Below, piece by piece: positions 1-9,514 of a stretch of DNA of 64,000 nucleotides. A model generated the notes under the pieces. The model was not told the origin of the DNA. It made no database searches and worked only from the letters and a program-made list of their open reading frames with translations. Where the stretch lies: assembly GCA_963930775.1 (NCBI GenBank), contig OZ005697.1:3680292-3744291 (forward strand), written 5' to 3'. The position numbers and the translations under genes were made by a program. Positions within the stretch are counted from its first letter, which is position 1; each line of letters starts with the position of its first letter. Source of the DNA: Cliona cf. orientalis. Its lineage: Eukaryota > Porifera > Demospongiae > Clionaida > Clionaidae.

Positions 1-2700
1 GTCCTCATCTAGTGCTGAGTTGGGAACATTTGTGAGTCTCATGGTGCAAGGGTGGGGTTGTGGTAATGTCCAGTGGCCATCAGGTATGCTATCATTAATT
101 GTGGTCACAAGCCAGTCTGCATATGCTATGGCCCTTTGTTTTGCTTGCTGTCCATACAAAATAATATGTTGGTTATGGTAAGGCTCAGTGTTACCTTTGT
201 TTGCTTTTTCTTCCATCCAACCTAAACCTCTGCAATTTTTACCAGTTCACATAAACCGGGGTCGTTTTTAAGCTTTGCACAGCCATGAGCATGGGTGCTT
301 CCACGTGCTTGGTATTCATATCTGAACCAGTACCATTCTGTATCTAATGTCTTGTATAACCAATAGTTTACAAAATCTTTAAGTTTAGAGTGAAAGAACC
401 AATCTGTGATGTGTGGATTTTTAATGACCTCATTTACCCTCATACCATGTGTAATATTTGTTTCTGTAGGATGTGGTAGCAGGGAATGTAACTCTGGCCA
501 ATAGTTGTCTGTGCTACTAACTGTCCAAAAGAAAGTTGCTGGTCCTTTTTGTTCAAGCAAGGCTTTGAGTTCTTGATATCTAGTGTACCAGTACTGCTTT
601 GAGCCTAATACTTTCATTGCATACCTCTGTAAACGATTCATTAGTTATATGGAACTCATAGTGCCTACCATTTCTTGAAGTTGCTCTACAGTTAAATTTG
701 CGTCACATGGGTGTTGCTGGATATACACTCTTGATTGCGTGAGTAATTCATGTCTCTGTTTCATATTAAGAGCCCAATAAGGAAATCGTGGGTGTGATGC
801 AAAACGCCAATAATGTATACCATCAGGTAGTATATCACAATAGTGTTCAAGGTGTTTAAATGCTTCTGCTAGTGTTACTGCACGGTGACGACCTTTACAT
901 GTTGGATCTCCTTTGCCATATGGAAACAGTGTTGGAAACACCATGGTTGCCAAACCTTCTGTGCTAAATTCGTTAATTGGTGTGGTTTCAACAGGTGGCC
1001 ATTCTAATGGGTCATTACCTGCAACAATTGACCTAATAGCTTGCTCTTCTGTTTGCATTGGCTGTACACCGGGTATAAATGAGGTGCTAGGGTTATTACA
1101 TACGTCATCTGATGTTTCCTCAGTGGGTGGGCCTTGGTTGGCTGTTGGTTCCTTATTATTCTGTGGTAGTTCAAAGTTTAGTAGTGCATCGGGAATTCCA
1201 TCGACTGGGAGACGTTGTACTGAATCAAAATCTATTTCAATATCCATATAAAATTTATTGTTGTATTTTAGCCATTGTAGCGCACTGACAACTTTGTTAC
1301 GACGTACACGAAAATTACAGTGTGTACCTTGAGCACCTTGCCTAGTTACTGTCAGTATTGGGAGATCACTTACATTAACAGGAAGTTTATTAATAAATTG
1401 CTGAATGTTTTGTGGTAGATTTAGTACATGCCCAGAATACCCTAGTTGCCCACCATGTTTGTGATACACTGTCATTATGGGACAGGCTCTTGCAATTAGC
1501 AGTTCTTCTATTTGTGTCATGTCTTGTAAGCAAGGAGGAACAGTGCCAGGGTCCATGTCATTTTCTGCTGAATAAAGCTTAGGGCTGTGCTTATCTCGTT
1601 GACATCTGTTGCAAATGTAAAATGCTATCCTTAGATTTGTTTTTGTAGGCCAACATTCATTACAAATGTTACATTTTTTATTTTGCCATTGGTTTTGCTT
1701 AGCTTGAAATTGGTCCATGTTTTTCTGTGCCCATGATTGTGTATGTAAGAGTTCAGTTTGCCATCCTTCTGAATACAAATATTGTTGCTGATTAGTAAGA
1801 TCAGTACCATGATGTACTTCATTAGTAGATTGTTCATGTATGTGCACGGGACACAGATTTACTACTTCTGGTAGCCTACTATTTACTTGTGTACGACAGG
1901 TTATACACATCCAGCTTTCTGAACTGCCTGAGAGCCTTCTATATTCACTATCTGTTATGCCTGCACATTGTTTGTGGTACCATTTGTTACATTGATCACA
2001 ACAAATACCTCTGTGGTTATTTGTAACTGACCTTTGACATTCTCCACATGGAAACCTAATAATATTATGCTCCCTTTCTCCTGTAACTCCATTTTGTATA
2101 CTTTGCTGGTGGTGTTCTCTCCTAAGACAGGAATTGCATACCCAGTTTGTAGAAGTATTTGTGTATTCACTGTCTGGTATGCCAGCACATGTCACATGGA
2201 ACCACCTGTTACACTGATCACAACAAACACCCCTGTGGCTACGTGCGACTGACCTATGACAAATGCTACATGGAAACCTAATGTGTTCTCTTTCCCCTTC
2301 AACTTGGTGCTGCAATTCTAGTCTATTGCACTGTTGTCTGTCTTACTGTTCCCTATTTGTTTGAATTGAACAGGTAATGCACATCCAGTTGTCTGAACTA
2401 TTTGAAAGCCTAACATATTGTGAGTCTGTTAAGTTAGCACATTGCTTATGGAACCATTTTTTGCATTCATTGCAATATATTCCTCTCTGGTTACTCCTAA
2501 CTGCTTTGCAACATCTGCCACATGGATACCTCACAGGTCCTGGGTTAACCTCTATGTCACCAGAAATAGCCAGCAAAAGCACTATAATTGCCATGTTAAC
2601 TCGTGATTCCTTGATGTATACTTTGGGCGGTGAAAAAATTGCTGGCACAGTTGAGACCCTGGAGATGATGGTCCCTCCTTTAGTACACCCAAACCTTACC
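1..2700 (-). pseudogene. Helitron replicase relic with 2A-like peptide, three PHD fingers and Rep HUH domain (partial)
   Basis: Rolling-circle transposon protein, read leftwards and cut by the window edge. In order: hydrophobic N-terminus ending in a 2A-like motif; three C4HC3 PHD-type fingers (about 2530-2360, 2280-2110, 2060-1890); a Cys-rich DUF6570-like region (about 1690-1200); the start of the Helitron N-terminal domain (FPTLFPYGKGDPT, near 920); and the Rep part with the HUH-type motif GSTHAHG near 290. One reading frame runs through but is broken by in-frame TAA codons at 2343-2345 and 645-647. After the TAG at 222-224, coding resumes in another frame (ADWLVTT, PHPC) to position 1, so a one-base frameshift lies near 225-240. 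The helicase part is not in the window. Family calls rest on recalled motifs. The breaks make this copy inactive unless the stops are read through or removed by unseen introns. Confidence 0.8.
2535..2594 (-). other. 2A-like ribosome-skipping motif
   Basis: The first ATG that fits the Helitron N-terminus is at 2594. The 20 residues from it are hydrophobic and end in GDIEVNPGP, which matches the 2A consensus D(V/I)ExNPGP exactly. In known 2A sequences translation breaks between the final Gly and Pro. Here that would release a short signal-like peptide from the PHD-finger protein. The match is seen in the sequence; activity is inferred. Confidence 0.75.
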
Positions 2701-2752
2701 TATAAAAATGTGTTCATAGCCAAAACCAAGAAACTTTTATACTTCAGCATAC

Positions 2753-2872
2753 CTGATCTTTTACAGGAATGACATAAATCCCCTGCACCTGCCTACACTC
2801 GTCAGAGTAAGTTGGCAATGTTCGATAGTTCAATACAAACAAAGACACAGCTATGAAGAAAAAGACCGACAT
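2753..2872 (-). CDS. possible first exon with signal peptide, upstream of the Helitron relic
   Basis: A 40-codon stretch starts at an ATG (2872) with a strongly hydrophobic N-terminus (FFFIAVSLFVL) like a signal peptide. It ends at a good splice donor, CAG|GTATGC (intron from 2752). A possible acceptor, ctccag, lies near 2671, just before the 2A/PHD reading frame. Joining there in phase 0 does not give the PHD frame, so the exon may belong to another gene or to an alternative 5' end. I do not recognise the peptide. Confidence 0.35.
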
Positions 2873-2959
2873 GTTGACTTCTTGGCAATTAATGACCCTG
2901 GGGTAGCGGTGCGCATGCGCAATTAGACCACGTGACCAAACGGGACTTTCCCTTTCCAT

Positions 2960-3716
2960 TGACCATGCGAGTCAAGTCAGTACAGAAACTATTGCAGACA
3001 TAGGTTCTACAAATCTTTTGATTGACAGACACTGGCGATAGAGTTAAGACTAAGAGTTAGCTAGTGCATGGCGATCAACTTTTGCCACAGCTGGTCAAAG
3101 CAAAGGACCAGGCAGGCTCAAGCCCAGAATGGGCGAAGATTTTAGGCGTCGCGAAAATTTGTTCATCGGGCGACTGGACTTCGGCGATACTACAGCCATG
3201 TGGCAGCTGTGAAAGATCCAGAAGATAGAAGACCATGTTTGACGCCTGCTGCCACCGAAAAGAATTCAGCGTCGACGCTCACCAAGAAGAGCGACTATTT
3301 AAGGTCGACGCAAAAATTTGACTTGGTGGGTCATGGAGTCCGGGACGACCGTGGACTTGTGGCTGCCCTCAATCTTCGTGAAAGTAGGTCACTTTGTTTG
3401 ACCTCCTTGGAGCCGGCGATGGAGCTGGACTCCCTCTAGCAAGCAAGAACGAAGTTTTAGAAGCTCGCAAAGAAACCGTACAAAAACTCGATCGACCCGA
3501 GTATAAACCTCGCTTCGCTCGGTAATTATGGTACGTCCGTCACGCGAAATTATATCCCCAGCATGGCTCTCTATGGACATAAACGCGAAATATTTTATTG
3601 CGCATTCTCACCATAGGCCGCCGGTATGTACGCCGTTCTAATTTAGCGAATTGTAAATTTACAAGAGACCGGGCCAGACGAGATAAACATGTCTGGCTAA
3701 ATCACGGTTGAGTCAG
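2960..3716. other. no gene recognised; decayed repeat DNA
   Basis: Short open frames on both strands show no recognisable domain. Positions 3527-3670 are a diverged copy of the block beginning TACGTCCGTCACGCG that recurs at about 4303, 21742, 22426, 22880 and 23560. Confidence 0.5.
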
Positions 3717-4125
3717 CTGAAGAGAGAGAGGCCAGGCTACAGCAGATAAGAGACAGACTAGCTGCCGAATCAGCTGGAGAGATAGGCCAGGCTACAGCTG
3801 GTGCGAGACAGACTACTGAGCTGCCGAGTCAGCCGTAAGAGACTGAGAGAAGCTAGGCTACAATGCCTGAATGAGGATTAACAAGACTGGCTGCTGAGTC
3901 AACGGAAGAAAGAGAGGCCAAGCTACAATGGATGCAAGAGCCGAGTCAGCTGGAGAGAAAGAAGGTACGCTCAGTACAGCGAATGAGATTTAACCAGAGT
4001 GAAAGACTGGCTGTTGAGTCAACTGAAGCCGCAGCCGGAAAGAGAGGCCAGGCTACAGCAGATGCAAGACAGACTAGCTGCCGAGTCAGCTGGAGAGTGG
4101 TGTGGATTGGAAACCTGGTGATACT
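3717..4125 (+). repeat. degenerate tandem repeat encoding charged helical units
   Basis: Imperfect units of roughly 50 bp recur (gagtcagctgaagagagag, aggccaggctacagcag, atgcaagacagactagctg). Where the frame is open they translate as RLAAESAEEREARLQQ-type helices. Frames change and stops intervene, so it is a coding-repeat relic. Similar Arg/Glu/Ala repeats occur near the N-termini of some invertebrate transposon proteins; that link is inference. Confidence 0.6.
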
Positions 4126-4229
4126 GGAATCAGCTGGCTAATTAAAAAAAAAACCATTGCTGTTTTCATTTCAAACTATTTTTATTCTTATACTTCCACA
4201 TTCATCATACCAATTATTCAAATTCAATG

Positions 4230-4621
4230 CGCAAAGCTCAGGCTCGCCCCAAATATGCCATGCATATCTCTAGTTATTATTATTATTATTATTATTATGT
4301 ATGGTACGTCCGTCACGCGAAATTATATACCCAGTGATCTCTACGGGCATAAACGCGAAATATTCTATTGCGCATTCTCATACTTGGGACACGGGCCGTA
4401 TATACGTCGTTCTGATTTAGCGAATTGCAAATTTACACTCGTGCTTGCATTGATCAAGCAAGCTCAGTGCGTGCAACATTGAGAACATGACGGGAGCCTG
4501 GGGACGAGGCTACTCAGTACCGGTACCGTACGTGTACTGCGTCGTACTAAGAGAAGGCTCCAAAAGAGGAGAAAGCGAGGCAGAGCTCGTTATCAGCTCA
4601 ACAGCCCAACGGGACCAGCTA
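4230..4621 (+). mobile_element. terminal-inverted-repeat element, left part of an interrupted copy
   Basis: Positions 4232-4250 carry the terminal motif GCTCAGGCTCGCCCCAAA of the family seen at 21.6-24.2 kb, followed by a (TAT)n run. From about 4300 the sequence matches 22426-22740 almost base for base up to the TTAA at 4622. The match resumes at 9212, so this copy was split by the 4.6 kb TTAA-flanked insertion. Confidence 0.75.
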
Positions 4622-4625
4622 TTAA

Positions 4626-4651
4626 GGTACCATTTAATTGCGTGGGCGTGA
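4626..4651 (+). repeat. left terminal inverted repeat of the TTAA element
   Basis: Begins GGTACCATTTAATTGCGTGG and continues GCGTGA. The same sequence starts the copy at 45284 and, inverted, ends the copies at 9207 and 46286. Confidence 0.85.
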
Positions 4652-4876
4652 GCGTCAGGAATGGCTAATTCAATTAGCGAATCGTGAAGGGGCGTGGCCG
4701 AAGAGGCCATACGAGTGCTTTTGGTCGAAGGTGGGCGTGTCCAGAATCGGCCAGGGATGATTATGCGCGTGTAATTAGCGACCGGAAGTGGCCCCTGAAG
4801 AAAAGGCCGGTAATTGCCCACATCAAAGCAAGATCAAAGCATTCTTGCTTAACTATTAACCGCAACGACTTAAATT

Positions 4877-5260
4877 ACACACTAAGTAGAAAAAAAAAAA
4901 GAATTTAAATAATTAATCTAATGTTTGAGACTTCTGGGACCACTTCAGGCCATAATTTTTATATGGGCACGCAGAATGAGTCAAAACTAGAAAGATGTTA
5001 AAGCCGGAATTTTGATTTTCACTTTTGGTGGTGAGATACAGCACCCTTTATATTGGCATAGGAAGCCATGCAGTTGCAATGTTTGCCCATAAAAAAAAAT
5101 TACGGGCGCGCGGGGTACGTTGACGACCCTTTACCAAACATTGCATGTATGGCTATTTGGATGCCTGCTTGCATTATTTGGCTCTACTATGCATCCAGCT
5201 CGACTATATGGTGGTTTTCGGACCATTTTTTTTCTGCTTAGTGTGTGTGGTCTCCTTGAA
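4877..5260 (+). repeat. R1 internal repeat, unit 1 (diverged)
   Basis: A ~390 bp unit bounded by short inverted motifs (ACACTAAGTAGAAAAA at the start, TTTTTCTGCTTAGTGT at the end). Its body includes gggcacgcagaatg, a purine-rich block and gacgaccctttaccaa (5122-5137). This is the most diverged of the five units in this element. Confidence 0.75.
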
Positions 5261-5261
5261 A

Positions 5262-5674
5262 TTAAACACTAAGTAGAAATTAAACACTAAGTAGAAAAAA
5301 ATATAGAAAAATAATTCACAGGGGGGTTGAGAGCACCTGGGTGCATAATTTTTATATGGGCACGCAGAATGGGTCGAAACTAGAGATTTGACCTTAGGGA
5401 ATTTTGATTCACACCTTAGCATTAAAGTTACGGCCCTTTGAAGTTTCCCCATATGTTTGTACAGGGAAGCCATGCGTTTGCAATGTTTCCGCCCACGCGC
5501 TACATGAGGGGCGGGGCCGCGCGCGCACATAAACGTGACGACCTTTACCAACTTTTTGACAAAATTGAAATTTAGGCCACCTGCTTGCATTGTATGGTTC
5601 CACTATGTATCCAGCTCAATTATATGGTGGTTTTTGGACAATTTTTTTCTGCTTAGTGTTCTGGTCTCCTTGTT
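5262..5674 (+). repeat. R1 internal repeat, unit 2
   Basis: Same organisation as unit 1, with a doubled start motif (ttaaacactaagtagaaa twice). The body is nearly identical to units 4 and 5. Short open frames in it recur in every unit only because the DNA is repeated; they lack coding signs. Confidence 0.8.
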
Positions 5675-5879
5675 ACACACTAAGTAGAAAAAAACAAAAT
5701 AAATTAATTCACGGGGGGTTTGGGAGCACTTGAGGAGATCATTTTTACATGGGCATGCAGAATGGGTCGTAACTAGAGATTTGACCTTGGGGAATTTTGA
5801 TTCACACCCTAGAGTGAAAGTTACAGCACTTTCAAGTTTCCCCATATGTTTGTGTAGGGAAGCCACACATTTGCAATGT
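5675..5879 (+). repeat. R1 internal repeat, unit 3 (truncated)
   Basis: Only the first half of the unit is present. It breaks off after tttgcaatgtt, exactly where the replicase-gene segment begins at 5881. Confidence 0.8.
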
Positions 5880-5880
5880 T

Positions 5881-6012
5881 ATGAGTCCCGGTGTGCGTTA
5901 TTTAGAACGTGCTCGCATATCAGCGCATGCGCAGGGCATTAATGAGTCCCGGTGTGCGTTATTTAGAACGCGTCTGTATATAAGTGCGTGCGTAGGGCGT
6001 TGGAGCTCAGTT
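5881..6012 (+). promoter_or_regulatory. duplicated 61-bp promoter module with TATA box and initiator
   Basis: A 61-bp module starting ATGAGTCCCGGTGTGCG occurs twice in tandem (5881-5941 and 5942-6001). Only the second has gained a TATA box (TATATAAG, 5977-5984). A TCAGTT initiator-like site lies about 30 bp downstream at 6007-6012, the usual spacing. It probably drives the replicase-like gene at 6239; a donor (GTAAGT, 6103) and acceptor (cag, 6219-6221) would make a 5'-UTR intron. Confidence 0.6.
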
Positions 6013-6238
6013 CCTCGTGTCTTCTTGTCTATCCGTGTCTGAAAAGAATCGTGGTCAGGAGGGTGCAATCGAACTTTTCATCGTTTTCACCAAGTGTTCT
6101 AAGTAAGTATAAAGTATAGCAATCATTTACAATTTTTAGCGTTTGGTAGGCACAGTTAAATTTTGTTGACAAACTTGCCAAATACCTGTCCGTGCTAAGC
6201 TATGTAGCGTATGTGGCGCAGTGAACAACGTTCGTGCT

Positions 6239-7675
6239 ATGGCCTGTATTAGTTGTGGGGAGAGCTTTAGGAAGCGAGGTCGTCCTCGTGGGACTACCCG
6301 ACAAGCTGGCTATGGTAGGCAATGCCCAGAGTTTCATGATACCATAGAGCTTCCAACTGATTGGTGTCACTCTAATGAATTGGTGAACATTGATGATGAG
6401 CTGCTAGATGCCTGCGCACGTAGAATTTCACAGCAGCGTACCTTTGATCAGAAGCCACTGGGTTTAGCTGTGTGTTACGGGTGTGGCCATCTATTGTGGA
6501 GTAGAGTTGATGGTGGTCACACCTTTCTTGTGGACAAGCCCAGTGGCATGAGCGAAGATGAGGCGCCTGCAAGTGCTTACTTGCGAGCTGTACCTAGCTG
6601 TACAGTAGGATTTGTGTACACTGAGAGGGGTACATCAACTAAAGAGCGATGGTACTCCTGTCCCTATTGTAGGTGCAATACTATTCCATCAAACCAGCAT
6701 ATTGGGTGTGTCCTTGATCATAGTTTAAATGTGAAGCCTATCAATGAGTGGGATATGAGCTTTCCCACGGAGATACATTCTCTAGCAAACCAATATGAGC
6801 GTGGACAGATATCTATCTGTGGCTTATTTTCTAGTACTGTCAGGGAGGCAAGCATGACTCAGTATCGCCATTTTCAAGGTGAAGTCAATGCTATCACAAG
6901 ACTAGATAAGCATTATCATGGCCTGTTTGGTTTCCTAGCTGTTAAAGACAGTGATATTTGGGAGAGGAGCCCCTCACCTGCATCGTCCCTACGAATCAAA
7001 AGAGCAGTACGGTGGATGCATGCAAACAACCACCTTTATTCCAAATTTTTCTCTCAGTATGAGACACTTATGCGATACTGTAAGCCCAGCTTTATCAATC
7101 CCAAGCTTTTAGAGGACCAAAGCATATCACTCGAAACGCTTTTGGAAGATGAGGCTGCTGCCATGGCATTCCCCTTGGATGCAAAATACTTTGATGATTT
7201 TCCTGTCATACGAGGTGATATGCATGACGATCTTGCTGGTCGTCAGTATCCCCGTCCTGAATTAGCAGAAAGTATAGTAAACCTATGCAAGGCTAAGTAT
7301 GGGGAAGAGTTTCTTGACTGCAAGGCTTTTCCACACCTCCACCCATGGGGCTATGGGGGATGGTATCACAAGTGTCCTGTTCCATTTAATGCCCATGTCA
7401 AGATGAGGCTTTTTGATGTGCGTGGCTTTTATGCAGAGGATCGTTTGTATCCTTTCTTTAAGTATGACTACATGCTGAAAGTCCGCCTCCGCATGCATGA
7501 GGCCCGTAAAGTTGTGAAGGTACAAAGTCTATCCGAACCACTGACTGCAGAAAGAGTATCTGGCCCATCTGATCCATATTCAATTTATGGGACTGAAATC
7601 CCAAGGATTATTCCTGGTAGCAAGGAGTTTTGGAGATCATTTGGCCTTGAAAAAAAAAGGAATTTATATAATTAA
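6239..7675 (+). CDS. Helitron-type replicase N-terminal region, 3'-truncated
   Basis: The ATG at 6239 follows a likely UTR intron (6103-6221). The 478-residue frame starts with a Cys pair and a KRGRPRGTT motif. Zinc-like CxxC pairs follow (CYGCG, CPYCRC), then a long middle region. The end is a Helitron N-terminal domain: FPHLHPWGYGGWYHKC, then MRLFDVRGFYAEDR and PGSKEFW. The frame loses homology after SFGLE (about 7650), where R1 sequence takes over; the last few codons are repeat-derived. The Rep catalytic tyrosine/HUH part and the helicase are missing, so it cannot be a complete transposase. Unlike most relics here the frame is intact for about 470 codons. It differs from the relic at 1-2700 and may be a fragment trapped inside the TTAA element. 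Family assignment is from recalled motifs. Confidence 0.7.
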   Translation: MACISCGESFRKRGRPRGTTRQAGYGRQCPEFHDTIELPTDWCHSNELVNIDDELLDACARRISQQRTFDQKPLGLAVCYGCGHLLWSRVDGGHTFLVDKPSGMSEDEAPASAYLRAVPSCTVGFVYTERGTSTKERWYSCPYCRCNTIPSNQHIGCVLDHSLNVKPINEWDMSFPTEIHSLANQYERGQISICGLFSSTVREASMTQYRHFQGEVNAITRLDKHYHGLFGFLAVKDSDIWERSPSPASSLRIKRAVRWMHANNHLYSKFFSQYETLMRYCKPSFINPKLLEDQSISLETLLEDEAAAMAFPLDAKYFDDFPVIRGDMHDDLAGRQYPRPELAESIVNLCKAKYGEEFLDCKAFPHLHPWGYGGWYHKCPVPFNAHVKMRLFDVRGFYAEDRLYPFFKYDYMLKVRLRMHEARKVVKVQSLSEPLTAERVSGPSDPYSIYGTEIPRIIPGSKEFWRSFGLEKKRNLYN

Positions 7676-8041
7676 TTAATGTTTGGGGGGTTGGGGAGTA
7701 CTTGGGGAGATAATTTTTACATGGGCACGCAGAATGGGTCGAAACTAGAAATTTGACCTTGGGGAATTATGATTCACGCCTTAGAATCAAAGTTACGGCC
7801 CTTTGAAGTTTCCCCATATGTTTGTACAGGGAAGCCATGCGTTTGCAATGTTTCCGCCCACGCGCTACGTGAGGGGCGGGGCCACGCGCGCACATAAACG
7901 TGACGACCTTTACCAACTTTTTGACAAAATTGAAATTCAGGCTGCCTGCTTGCATTGTATGGTTCCACTATGCACCCAGCTCGATTATATGGTGGTTTTT
8001 GGACAATTTTTTTTTTCTGCTTAGTGTTCAGGTTGCCTTGT
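7651..8041 (+). repeat. R1 internal repeat, unit 4
   Basis: Starts at the junction with the replicase gene in a poly-A run (cttgaaaaaaaa). It contains the full R1 body and ends with the inverted motif ctgcttagtgttcag. It is almost identical to unit 5. Confidence 0.85.
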
Positions 8042-8445
8042 TAAACACTAAGTAGAAAAAAAAAAAGAATTTATATAATTAATTAATGTTTGGGGGGTTG
8101 GGGAGTACTTGGGGAGATAATTTTTACATGGGCACGCAGAATGGGTCAAAACTAGAGATTTGACCTTGGGGAATTTTGATTCACGCCTTAGAATCAAAGT
8201 TACGGCCCTTTGAAGTTTCCCCATATGTTTGTACAGGGAAGCCATGCGTTTGCAATGTTTCCGCCCACGCGCTACGTGAGGGGCGGGGCCACACGCGCAC
8301 ATAAACGTGACGACCTTTACCAACTTTTTGACAAAATTTAAATTTAGCCTGCCTGCTTGCATTGTATGGTTCCACTATGCACCCAGCTCGATTTTATGGT
8401 GGTTTTTGGACAATTTTTTTTCTGCTTAGTGTTCAGGTCGCCTTG
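8042..8445 (+). repeat. R1 internal repeat, unit 5
   Basis: Complete unit from aaacactaagtagaaa to ctgcttagtgttcaggtcg. It is followed by a ~27-base poly-A run (about 8445-8471) that joins it to the right terminal block. Confidence 0.85.
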
Positions 8446-8462
8446 AAAAAAAAAAAAAAAAA

Positions 8463-9180
8463 AAAAAAAAAGCTAATTAGGCCTAATTAAGCATGTGGGC
8501 GTGTTCCTGGCACTGTGTGGAGTGTGTGCGTGTGCGTTAATGCAGGTTTTATTGCTTCCGATTGGGCGTGGCTTCACAGGCCAGTGCTTGGACATCGGGG
8601 CCGGGGACTTGGCTGCGGCGATAGATGGGCGTGTCCCGGATGCGGTGGTGACCTTTGAACCCGTCCGGGAGGCTTTGGGGGCATGGGAGGAGGTCAAAGG
8701 TGAGGCCATGTCTGTTAATGAGGCACTGTACGGCGGTGCGATCGAGGGGCCTGTACGGCTGGACGGAGGCTGACGATGGTTTGAAGCGGATGTGGTTGCG
8801 ATGACGTGTTGTTACTCCGCCCACACAGGAAATGAGGTGAGCTCTTGTGTGGGCGGTGTGGCAGAACGGCCTCCAAGTGTTTGTGTGTGTTTTGGCCTTG
8901 AGGAAGCTGTGTGTTTTAATTGGGATTGATTGTGGGCTTCCGGTGGACATCCGGTGGTTAGTAGGCACTTGATTGAGAATGGTGGTCCTTGGGGAACAGG
9001 GTGGGGCTGTTTTGGGCGTGGCCTGGCCCCTCCCTTCCGGCTCGGCTTCCGGTCCATGGAGGATATTAAATGAACACTTCCGGCTCTAGCAGCCACACCC
9101 CTGTGCAATTAAAAGGGCGTGGTTACACAACATGCACCTCACTAATGACTTTGATGTGGTTTAGGTGTCATATCCCCCAC
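8463..9180 (+). repeat. right terminal block of the TTAA element
   Basis: GC-richer non-coding block beginning aattaggcctaattaagc. It is near-identical to 45541-46260 and matches the inverted sequence at 38678-38955. Open frames on both strands are by-products of base composition. It has many GGGCGTG motifs. Confidence 0.75.
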
Positions 9181-9207
9181 CTCACGCCCACGCAATTTAA
9201 TGGTACC
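9181..9207 (+). repeat. right terminal inverted repeat of the TTAA element
   Basis: Complement of the left end, ending in GGTACC just before the TTAA at 9208-9211. It has a single-base difference (aatttaatgg) from the perfect repeat of the 45.3-46.3 kb copy. Confidence 0.85.
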
Positions 9208-9211
9208 TTAA

Positions 9212-9480
9212 AGAACGCGATAAAGATAGATTAGACATGCTGCTCACTGATGACTCTGAAAACAGAGGCAGTCGGCACTGTAGGATGGAGGGGAATAGTC
9301 TATCGTACAGCTGTAGACCTACAGGCCTACACGACACTATATGAGACTGTCTGTCATTGTTTGCTTGGATCTGTATCAGTGGTCTTCAAGATCTATCGTG
9401 CTATGGCTTTATTAAAGTTTTCTAGTCGCAGCTCAGCTAGACATTCAGAGGCTCAGCTCAGGCTCGCCCCAAACAGGCCC
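9212..9480 (+). mobile_element. right part of the terminal-inverted-repeat element split by the TTAA insertion
   Basis: Continues 22746-22866 (agaacgcgataaagatagat) and then matches 24010-24170, ending in GCTCAGGCTCGCCCCAAAC at about 9452-9471. It pairs with 4230-4621. Confidence 0.8.
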
Positions 9481-9514
9481 TGCATGACACTAGTTATTAC
9501 ATATGTGTACAATA

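Larger units (their letters stand above)
4622..9211 (+). mobile_element. 4.58 kb TTAA-flanked DNA element (full copy, composite)
   Basis: The element proper is 4626-9207, flanked by TTAA at 4622-4625 and 9208-9211. Its ends are inverted repeats: left GGTACCATTTAATTGCGTGG, right the complement with one extra T near 9197. The unoccupied target survives at 22740-22750: the left flank (ccagcta) and right flank (agaacgcgataaag) are joined there through one TTAA. Inside are a left terminal block (4626-4875), three ~390 bp repeats, a replicase-like gene with its own promoter, two more repeats, poly-A and a right terminal block (8463-9207). TTAA duplication is typical of piggyBac and Kolobok transposases, but neither is encoded here, so superfamily is unresolved. 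Confidence 0.85.

Noticed and set aside
913-1251. Plus-strand frame of 112 codons opposite the Helitron relic
   Set aside because: Shadow of the minus-strand Helitron coding sequence; no domain and no promoter context.
5204-8375. Repeated ~64-128 residue frames in the R1 units
   Set aside because: They recur only because the DNA is repeated, lie on both strands with shifting ends, and have no recognisable domain.
8495-9108. Frames in the right terminal block of the TTAA element
   Set aside because: Open on both strands in GC-rich DNA and not conserved in length in the copies at 38.7 and 45.6 kb.
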